A stretch of 13,850 nt of DNA from assembly GCA_036280655.1 (NCBI GenBank), contig DASUQI010000008.1, positions 1 through 13,850 of the forward strand, given 5' to 3'. The notes beneath the pieces were generated by a model. It was not told the DNA's origin, did no database searches, and saw only the letters and a list, made by a program, of their open reading frames with translations. The translations under genes and the position numbers were made by a program. Position 1 is the first letter of the stretch; each line of letters opens with the position of its first letter. Shown here piece by piece: positions 7,408-12,212 of the stretch. The stretch is from DASSJM01 sp036280655. GTDB taxonomy: Bacteria > Actinomycetota > UBA4738 > HRBIN12.

Positions 7408-7983
7408 CTAGACGCCGCCGCCGGTCCACTCCTGCTCGCCCGCCACCGCCGCGCGGGCGCGGGCCGTCCGCTCGCGGATCCCGCGGTCGCCGCGCGCGAG
7501 TGCCACGCGCCCCGTCCGCGAGAGCTCGACGATGCCGAAGTCGCCGAGCAGCTCGAGCAGCGCCTCGAGCTTCTCGGGCGTCCCCGTCCCCTCGATCGTC
7601 AGCGTCTTGTGCGTGACGTCGAGGACGCGGACGCGGAACACGTCGCAGATCTCGAGGATCCGGGCGCGGGACTCGCCGTCGGCCTTCACCTTGACGAGCA
7701 TCAGCTCGCGTTCGACCGCGTCGCCCGGGGCGAGCTCGAGGATCTTGATCACGTTCACGAGCTTGTTCAGCTGCTTCGTGATCTGCTCGAGCGGCTTCGT
7801 GTCCACCTGCACGACGATCGTCATCCGCGACAGGCCGTCGTCGCTCGTCGGGCCGACGGCGAGCGAGTCGATGTTGAACCCGCGGGCCGCGAACAGGCCC
7901 GCGACGCGCGTGAGGACGCCGGGCTTGTCCTCGACGAGCACCGAGATCGTGTGCAGCGTCTTCTTCTGCCCGTTTCCGTTCAT
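7408..7983 (-). CDS. ilvN: Acetolactate synthase regulatory (small) subunit
   Basis: IlvN binds the catalytic subunit IlvB, raises its activity and confers feedback inhibition by branched-chain amino acids. The 191-aa protein has an N-terminal ACT domain, LHTISVLVEDKPGVLTRVAG then FAARGFNIDSLAVGPT (about 10-45), where the effector binds at the dimer interface, and a second ACT-like half with RELMLVKVKAD, LEICDVFRVRVLDV and LTIEGTGTPEKLEALLELL. It is slightly longer than usual because of a charged tail (RGDRGIRERTARARAAV, then EQEWTGGGV) after the conserved region. The ATG overlaps the ilvB stop as ATGA, with GAGGAGG upstream, so the subunits should be made in a coupled ratio. The gene ends in TAG, 46 bp before ilvC. 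Confidence 0.95.
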   Translation of the reverse strand: MNGNGQKKTLHTISVLVEDKPGVLTRVAGLFAARGFNIDSLAVGPTSDDGLSRMTIVVQVDTKPLEQITKQLNKLVNVIKILELAPGDAVERELMLVKVKADGESRARILEICDVFRVRVLDVTHKTLTIEGTGTPEKLEALLELLGDFGIVELSRTGRVALARGDRGIRERTARARAAVAGEQEWTGGGV

Positions 7984-9731
7984 GCGACCGGGGCCTCCTC
8001 CGGGTCGTTCACCGGCTGCAGGCCCTCGGGGCCGACGATGATGTCGTCGTTACTCGCTCCGGCCGGAACCATCGGGAAGCACATCTCCCGGTCGTCCACA
8101 CGGAAGTCGATCACGACGCTCCGGTCCTCGATCGACAGGGCCTTGTCGATCACCGCGTCGACCTCCTCCGGATGCTCGGCACGCAGGCCGACGCAGCCGT
8201 AGGCCTCCGCGAGCTTCACGTAGTCGGGGACGTCGTAGGACAGGTACACCTGCGAATAGCGCTCCTCGTAGAAGAGCTCCTGCCACTGGCGGACCATCCC
8301 GAGGTGCGCGTTGTTGATGATCGCCGTCACGAACGGAATCTGCTCGGCGGTCGAGGTCGCGAGCTCCTGGCTCGTCATCTGGAAGCACCCGTCGCCGTCG
8401 ATCGCCACGACCCGCCGGTCGGGCCGCCCGGCCTTGGCGCCGAGTGCCGCCGGCACGGCGAACCCCATCGTGCCGAGGCCGCCCGAGTTCACCCACGTCC
8501 TCGGCTCCGTGAACTTCCAGAACTGCGACGCCCACATCTGGTGCTGGCCGACGCCGGCGACGACGACCGCGTCCCCCTTCGTCTGCTCGTACAGGCGCTC
8601 GATGCAGTACTGGGGCTTGAGCGGCCCGTCGGCGGGCTGGTCGTACCGGTAGGGGTAGCGGCGCTGCCACTCGTCGAGCTGGCCCAGCCACGCGGCGCGG
8701 TCCGGGGGCCCGCCGGCCTCCTCCTGCTGCCTCGTGAGTTCCGCATGCAGCTTGGCGATCACGTCCTTGCAGTCGCCGACGATCGGGATGTCGGCCGAGC
8801 GGTTCTTCCCGATCTCAGCCGGGTCCACGTCGACGTGGATGATCTTCGCGTCCGGCGCGAACGTCGCGAGCCGACCGGTCACGCGGTCGTCGAACCGCGA
8901 GCCGAGCGCGACGAGCAGGTCCGCCTTCTGCATCGCGGTGACGGCCGTGTAGCCGCCGTGCATCCCCGGCATGCCGAGGGCGAGCTCGTGCGTGTCGGGG
9001 AAGGCGCCCCGGGCCATCAGCGTCGTCGTGACCGGCAGGCGGCCCTCGGTCGCGAGCGCCAACAGCTCGGCGCTCGCATCGGCCTTGATCACGCCGCCGC
9101 CCACGTAGAGCACGGGGCGCTCCGACTCGAGGATCATCTTCACGGCCGAGCGGACCTGCCGGAGGTTCCCCTTGGTGGTCGGTTTGTACCCGGGGAGGTC
9201 GACGCGCTCGGGCCAGTGCCACGCGATCTCCTGGAGCTGGACGTCCTTCGGGATGTCCACGAGCACCGGGCCCGGCCGGCCGGTCGAGGCGATGTGGAAC
9301 GCCTCGCGGATCGTCTCGGCGAGCTCGTTCGCGTCCTTCACGAGGAAGTTGTGCTTGGTCACCGGGATCGTGATCCCGGTGATGTCGGCCTCCTGGAACG
9401 CGTCGTTGCCGACCACGGGCGTCGGGACCTGTCCCGTGATCGCGACCATCGGGACCGAGTCCATCTTGGCGTCGGCGAGCGCGGTCACGAGGTTGCAGCC
9501 GCCCGGGCCCGACGTCGCGATCGCGACCCCGACCTTGCCGGTCGCCCACGCGTAGCCCTCGGCCGCGTGGCCCGCACCCTGCTCGTGGCGGCACAGGACG
9601 TGGCGTACCGAGGAGTCGAGCAGCGGGTCGTAGGCGGGCAGGATCGCGCCCCCGGGGATCCCGAAGACGAGGTCGACGCCCTCGCCCTCGAGGGCCTTGA
9701 ACAGCGCCTGCGCGCCCGTGACCTTACTCAT
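7980..9731 (-). CDS. ilvB: Acetolactate (acetohydroxyacid) synthase catalytic subunit
   Basis: IlvB is the ThDP/FAD/Mg2+ enzyme making acetolactate from two pyruvates (valine, leucine) or acetohydroxybutyrate from pyruvate and 2-oxobutyrate (isoleucine). The 583-aa product has the usual length and domains: VFGIPGGAILPAYD (22-35), catalytic Glu50 in RHEQGAGHAAEGYA, the FAD-domain segment GSRFDDRVTG (277-286), and the ThDP motif from GDG (446-448) to NN (473-474), followed by LGMVRQWQELFYEERYS (477-493), typical of anabolic AHAS. The ATG at 9731 overlaps the stop of the upstream 116-aa gene (ATGA). Its own ribosome site is poor (only a G-run), so translation probably depends on coupling to that gene. 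It is the first recognised enzyme of the operon and sits under the attenuator. Confidence 0.97.
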   Translation of the reverse strand: MSKVTGAQALFKALEGEGVDLVFGIPGGAILPAYDPLLDSSVRHVLCRHEQGAGHAAEGYAWATGKVGVAIATSGPGGCNLVTALADAKMDSVPMVAITGQVPTPVVGNDAFQEADITGITIPVTKHNFLVKDANELAETIREAFHIASTGRPGPVLVDIPKDVQLQEIAWHWPERVDLPGYKPTTKGNLRQVRSAVKMILESERPVLYVGGGVIKADASAELLALATEGRLPVTTTLMARGAFPDTHELALGMPGMHGGYTAVTAMQKADLLVALGSRFDDRVTGRLATFAPDAKIIHVDVDPAEIGKNRSADIPIVGDCKDVIAKLHAELTRQQEEAGGPPDRAAWLGQLDEWQRRYPYRYDQPADGPLKPQYCIERLYEQTKGDAVVVAGVGQHQMWASQFWKFTEPRTWVNSGGLGTMGFAVPAALGAKAGRPDRRVVAIDGDGCFQMTSQELATSTAEQIPFVTAIINNAHLGMVRQWQELFYEERYSQVYLSYDVPDYVKLAEAYGCVGLRAEHPEEVDAVIDKALSIEDRSVVIDFRVDDREMCFPMVPAGASNDDIIVGPEGLQPVNDPEEAPVA

Positions 9732-10078
9732 GGGGCCGCGACCCCCGCTTCGTGGTCTTCGACGGCCCCCGACCTCTCCGCGCCCTCGACCGGTCCGGTC
9801 TCGACGCGGCGGACCGTGCAGCCCATCCGGTGCGCCAAGTTGCGCACCGCGCGCTCGAACTCCCACGGGTTCCAGTCGCGGCGGCGCGTCGTCATGCCGC
9901 CCTCGGCCATCCCGCCGCCGAAGTCCATCCCGGCGTCGAGGTAGGCGACCTCCTCGCCGAAGAACCGGTCGAACTGCGGGCGATCGGCCGCCTCCGCGAC
10001 GTCGACGGTGACCTGTCCCGGCCCCTCCCACAGCACGCTCGCGACGGTGCGCCCGCCTTGCTCGAACTCGTACCGCAT
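9728..10078 (-). CDS. Uncharacterised 116-aa protein, first gene of the ilv operon
   Basis: I do not recognise this family. The ATG at 10078 has AAGGAG 6 nt upstream, and the protein begins MRYEFEQGGRTVASVLWEG. The first ~30 residues look like beta strands. A Gly/Met-rich loop follows (AGMDFGGGMAEGG, 49-61), then a striking RRRDWNPWEFERAVRNLAHR segment (65-84), probably a helix with two Trp, then CTVRRVE and an acidic, disordered-looking tail. No signal peptide or membrane helix is visible, so it should be cytoplasmic. It is the first gene after the attenuator, and its stop overlaps the ilvB start by 4 bp, so it shares regulation and translation with ilvB. It may modulate AHAS or simply deliver ribosomes to ilvB; neither is shown by sequence. 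Codon bias matches the neighbours, supporting a real gene. Confidence 0.82.
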   Translation of the reverse strand: MRYEFEQGGRTVASVLWEGPGQVTVDVAEAADRPQFDRFFGEEVAYLDAGMDFGGGMAEGGMTTRRRDWNPWEFERAVRNLAHRMGCTVRRVETGPVEGAERSGAVEDHEAGVAAP

Positions 10079-10084
10079 CTCCCG

Positions 10085-10090
10085 CTCCTT
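10085..10090 (-). promoter_or_regulatory. Shine-Dalgarno of the 116-aa gene
   Basis: AAGGAG, 6 nt before the ATG at 10078 and 41 nt past the attenuator T-run. It fixes the start and excludes the TTG at 10132 that would begin at the edge of the terminator. Confidence 0.8.
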
Positions 10091-10130
10091 CCGTCTCCGG
10101 ACCCGATCCTCGTGGCTCCCCGAGGGGTAC

Positions 10131-10156
10131 AAAAAGCCCCTCGCTGGGCGAGGGGC
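10131..10156 (-). terminator. Attenuator (intrinsic terminator) of the ilv operon
   Basis: Read on the minus strand: stem GCCCCTCGC, loop CCA, stem GCGAGGGGC, then TTTTT. The 9-bp stem is perfect, and the T-run lies on the minus-strand 3' side only, so it acts on transcripts entering the ilv operon. It lies 40 nt after the leader-peptide stop and 41 nt before the Shine-Dalgarno of the first structural gene. Confidence 0.92.
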
Positions 10157-10160
10157 ATCT

Positions 10161-10197
10161 GGCGCGGGTCCCGGGCCTGTCTCGGCCCGGCCGCGCC
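10161..10197 (-). promoter_or_regulatory. GC-rich leader hairpin between leader-peptide stop and terminator
   Basis: Minus strand: GGCGCGG (10197-10191) pairs with CCGCGCC (10167-10161), and CCGGGCC (10190-10184) with GGCCCGG (10177-10171). The loop is GAGACA and three bases (GAC) are unpaired on the 3' side. The first paired base is the last base of the leader stop codon, so a ribosome at the stop would mask the 5' arm. A competing pairing is also possible: GGGC and GAG (10188-10181, one bulged C) with CTCGCCC (10152-10146), which would open the terminator stem. Which structure serves as antiterminator needs folding. Confidence 0.7.
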
Positions 10198-10250
10198 TAC
10201 GCGATAAGTACGAGGACCTGCGGTCCGCTCTTCTCCTGGTGCTCGAACAT
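10197..10250 (-). CDS. ilv operon leader peptide (17 aa, attenuator sensor)
   Basis: The codons translate to MFEHQEKSGPQVLVLIA then TAG. Five consecutive branched-chain codons occupy 10217-10203 (GTC CTC GTA CTT ATC: Val-Leu-Val-Leu-Ile), sensing all three end products. GTA and CTT look rare in this GC-rich DNA, as expected for regulatory codons. The ATG lies only a few bases after the predicted transcription start, so the message is effectively leaderless. The peptide is followed at once by a hairpin and then the terminator, the classical order for ribosome-mediated attenuation. Ribosome stalling on uncharged Val/Leu/Ile tRNA would prevent termination. The peptide itself probably has no function beyond its translation. 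It is too short for standard gene calling. Confidence 0.88.
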   Translation of the reverse strand: MFEHQEKSGPQVLVLIA

Positions 10251-10251
10251 G

Positions 10252-10270
10252 GTCCGGTCAGTGTACGGAC
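10252..10270. promoter_or_regulatory. Dyad over the -10/start region: possible operator
   Basis: GTCCG (10252-10256) and CGGAC (10266-10270) form an inverted repeat with 9 bases between, straddling the -10 box. A protein bound here would block initiation. The regulator is not in the window. Confidence 0.35.
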
Positions 10271-10287
10271 AAGCCCTCACCTGTCAA
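10260..10287 (-). promoter_or_regulatory. Promoter of the ilv operon
   Basis: Minus strand: consensus -35 TTGACA (10287-10282), 16-nt spacer, -10 TACACT (10265-10260). The predicted start is near 10254-10252, two to four bases before the leader ATG at 10250. The perfect -35 box and exact fit with the leader peptide make this a convincing housekeeping-sigma promoter. Confidence 0.82.
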
Positions 10288-10296
10288 CCCACCGAA

Positions 10297-10307
10297 CGGG
10301 TGACCCG
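10297..10307. promoter_or_regulatory. Palindrome upstream of the ilv -35 box
   Basis: CGGGT-G-ACCCG is an 11-bp dyad ending 9 bp upstream of the -35 hexamer on the minus strand, a position typical of activator sites. Short palindromes are common in GC-rich DNA, so this is weak. Confidence 0.25.
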
Positions 10308-10345
10308 CAGGCGACGGTCGGCCCACACCCCCTAGTCGCTCGGAA

Positions 10346-10361
10346 CCGGTCTAGTGACCGG
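10346..10361 (-). terminator. Hairpin downstream of the AOC-like gene
   Basis: CCGGTC / GACCGG with a 4-base loop (10346-10351 and 10356-10361), 16 bp after the stop of the AOC-like gene on the minus strand. There is no proper T-run. It overlaps the distal arm of the 10-bp inverted repeat, so it may be an operator element instead. Confidence 0.3.
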
Positions 10362-10376
10362 ACCTGGGCTCCGGCC

Positions 10377-10694
10377 TCAGCTCACGATCCGGAAGATGAA
10401 GTCGAACTCGGTCCCTGCGTCGTTCCTGGCAACCTGGCGCATGCTTCCCCGAGCTCCCCGGTACGCCCCCGTCCCCCCCGTGATCGCCAGGGCGGACGGC
10501 CCTGCGTCGAAGAACGGCCCTTCCACCGCGATCGAGCCATCCTCGAGCACGTTGATCCACCTGCATTCCCAGCTGACGCCGACCTCGATCCGGACGCACT
10601 CGCCCTGATCCGTCCCGACGAGGTCGTCGTTCGACTCGTCGAACAGCTCGTTGTGGAACGTGGGGCAAATCGTCGCCCGGGGTTCGCCGGTCAT
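10377..10694 (-). CDS. Small allene-oxide-cyclase/dirigent-like barrel protein, N-terminally short
   Basis: The 105-aa product carries the core of the bacterial AOC/dirigent-like beta-barrel family: GTDQGECVRIEVGVSWECRW (27-46), an EDGSIAVEGPFFDAG strand pair, the hallmark ALAITGGTGAYRGARGSM (68-85), and a closing GTEFDFIFRIV strand. Known relatives are usually secreted, about 140-180 aa, with a signal peptide and a first barrel strand. Here translation can start only at the ATG at 10694. The frame is open upstream to 10758 without a usual start and encodes no signal peptide. So the first strand and the export signal seem to be missing, making it either a degraded gene or a short cytoplasmic form. 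No good Shine-Dalgarno is seen. It diverges from the SDR gene with 23 bp between starts. Biochemical role unknown; plant AOC activity is not implied. Confidence 0.72.
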   Translation of the reverse strand: MTGEPRATICPTFHNELFDESNDDLVGTDQGECVRIEVGVSWECRWINVLEDGSIAVEGPFFDAGPSALAITGGTGAYRGARGSMRQVARNDAGTEFDFIFRIVS

Positions 10695-10717
10695 CGCGGA
10701 GGGGTATCGATCCTCGT

Positions 10718-11734
10718 ATGGCGTTCGACGGACAGAGCGGACGGGTAGCGGTGATCACCGGCGCCTCCGCCGGCGTGGGTCGGGCGACCGCCAGGGCGCT
10801 CGCCCGGCGCGGCTGGTCGCTGGGACTGCTCGCCCGAGGCCAGAAGGGCCTCGACGCCGCCATGGAGGAGGCCGAGCGCATCGGCGTCCCGGCGACGGCG
10901 CTCTCGACCGACGTGGGCGACGCCTCGGCGGTCGAGGCCGCGGCCGAGACCGTCGAGCGTGAGCTCGGCCCGATCGACGCGTGGGTCAACAACGCGATGA
11001 CCTCGGTCTTCGGCCCGTTCGCCGAGGTCGCCCTCGAGGACGTCCGACGGGTCACGGAGGTCACGTACCTCGGCTACGTCCACGGCACGCGGGCTGCCCT
11101 CGACCGGATGCTGCCGCGGGACCGCGGGGTGATCGTACAGGTCGGCTCGGCGCTCGCGTTCCGCGGCATCCCGCTCCAGTCCGCCTACTGCGCGGCCAAG
11201 CACGCGATCCGCGGCTTCGACGACGCGGTCCGGGCCGAGCTTCTCCACGAGCACAGCAACGTCCGGATCTGCGAGGTGCACCTGCCGGCGGTCAACACGC
11301 CGCAGTTCCGATGGGTGCGGTCCCTCCTCGATCGCGCGGCCCGACCTGTACCGCCGATCTACCAGCCCGAGGTCGCTGCGGAGGCCATCGCGAGGGTCCT
11401 CGACCACCCACGCCGGTCGACGTGGGTGGGTCCGTCGACGGTCGCGGCGATCGTCGCGGGCACGATCGCTCCCGGCCTCGTCGATCGCTACCTCGCGCAT
11501 ACCGGGTACCGCGCGCAGCAGACCTCGGAGCCGGCCGACGACCTCCGACCGGACAACCTGTACGCGCCGGTCGAGGTGGACGCGGGTGCGCACGGTCCCT
11601 TCGACGCCCGCGCCCACGAGCGCACGTTGCAGCCCTGGCTCGCGCGGCACCGCGGCGGGCTCGTCGCCGCAGCCACTGCCGGGGCGGCGCTCGCCGCCGT
11701 GGTCGGGACGCGCGGACGCCGGGAGGCCGTGTAG
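10718..11734 (+). CDS. Short-chain dehydrogenase/reductase with hydrophobic C-terminal tail
   Basis: A classical SDR: nucleotide motif TGASAGVG (14-21), VNNAMTS (90-96), catalytic Ser144 in QVGSALAFRG, and Tyr157/Lys161 in YCAAK. Arg at the end of the second strand (LLAR, 40) and the basic QK after it suggest NADP(H), an inference. At 338 aa it exceeds the usual 250. The extra ~90 residues hold PDNLYAPVEVDAG and a hydrophobic stretch GLVAAATAGAALAAVVG (314-330) before a basic end, probably a tail anchor. The substrate is unknown. Its ATG has GGAGG only at 10698-10702, far for a ribosome site. A TATCGA box 8 bp before the ATG suggests a leaderless transcript. The membrane-protein gene follows 4 bp after the stop, so the two are probably one operon. 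Confidence 0.9.
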   Translation: MAFDGQSGRVAVITGASAGVGRATARALARRGWSLGLLARGQKGLDAAMEEAERIGVPATALSTDVGDASAVEAAAETVERELGPIDAWVNNAMTSVFGPFAEVALEDVRRVTEVTYLGYVHGTRAALDRMLPRDRGVIVQVGSALAFRGIPLQSAYCAAKHAIRGFDDAVRAELLHEHSNVRICEVHLPAVNTPQFRWVRSLLDRAARPVPPIYQPEVAAEAIARVLDHPRRSTWVGPSTVAAIVAGTIAPGLVDRYLAHTGYRAQQTSEPADDLRPDNLYAPVEVDAGAHGPFDARAHERTLQPWLARHRGGLVAAATAGAALAAVVGTRGRREAV

Positions 11735-11738
11735 CGCC

Positions 11739-12212
11739 GTGGACTGGGCCGGATGGGCGGTGTTCGGGCTCGTCGCCACGGTCACGCTGACCGGCATCAT
11801 GGTCGCGGCGCAGTTCGCCGGGCTCAGCCGGATGGACATCCCGTTGATGCTCGGGACGTTGTTCACCGACCGGCCCGACCGGGCCCGCTTCTACGGGTTC
11901 CTCGTGCATGTCGCGAACGGACAGGTCTTCGCGATCGGGTACGCGGCCGCGTTCGCGATCCTCGGGACGTCGTCGTGGTGGCTCGGCGCGCTGTTCGGTC
12001 TCGGACACGGCATCGCGGCGCTCATGCTGCTCGTCCCGCTCATGGCGGGGGTGCACCCGCGGATCTCCTCCGAGCGCGGGGGGCCGACGCTCGACGCCGT
12101 CCTCGAGCCTCCCGGGCTGCTCGCGCTGAACTACGGACGCGAGACCCCGCTCGTCACGCTGTTCGCTCACGTCGTCTACGGAGCGATCCTCGGGACGTTC
12201 CTATCTCCCTGA
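11739..12212 (+). CDS. Four-helix integral membrane protein, unknown function
   Basis: GTG at 11739 opens a 157-aa protein; GGAGG lies at 11722-11726. An upstream in-frame ATG (11586) would lie deep within the SDR gene and is rejected. Predicted helices: about 5-27 (starting WAVFGLVATVTLTGIM), 52-76 (GFLVHVANGQVFAIGYAAAF), 79-104 (WWLGALFGLGHGIAALMLLV) and 136-154. Between helices 1 and 2 lies RMDIPLMLGTLFTDRPDRAR. Before helix 4 are HPRIS, LEPPGLLALNYGRETPL and a His in the helix. His56, His90, His105 and His144 near membrane faces could bind metal or haem, but this is speculation. I cannot assign a family. It is coupled to the SDR gene (4 bp apart), and both may act at the membrane. The last 59 bp overlap the convergent GH15 gene. 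Confidence 0.82.
   Translation: MDWAGWAVFGLVATVTLTGIMVAAQFAGLSRMDIPLMLGTLFTDRPDRARFYGFLVHVANGQVFAIGYAAAFAILGTSSWWLGALFGLGHGIAALMLLVPLMAGVHPRISSERGGPTLDAVLEPPGLLALNYGRETPLVTLFAHVVYGAILGTFLSP

Larger units (their letters stand above)
10251..10364. repeat. Exact 10-bp inverted repeat flanking the ilv promoter
   Basis: GGTCCGGTCA at 10251-10260 (at the transcription start) recurs in reverse complement, TGACCGGACC, at 10355-10364, about 100 bp upstream of the start. The pair could be a looping operator or chance. Between the arms lie the promoter and otherwise non-coding DNA. Confidence 0.4.

Noticed and set aside
8172..9944. Plus-strand 590-codon frame antisense to ilvB
   Set aside because: Shadow of ilvB: low-complexity Arg/His/Val composition and no recognisable domain.
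9728..10132. Longer 134-aa form of the first operon gene starting at TTG 10132
   Set aside because: The start would fall at the terminator T-run, with no ribosome site. The ATG at 10078 has AAGGAG at ideal spacing.
10079..10260. T-box riboswitch in the ilv leader
   Set aside because: No T-box sequence or specifier-loop architecture is seen. The leader is short and has a coding region with VLVLI codons, which explains the terminator.
10351..11866. Minus-strand frames of 237 and 391 codons over the SDR and membrane-protein genes
   Set aside because: They lie opposite an SDR with intact TGxxxGxG and YxxxK motifs. Composition is shadow-like.
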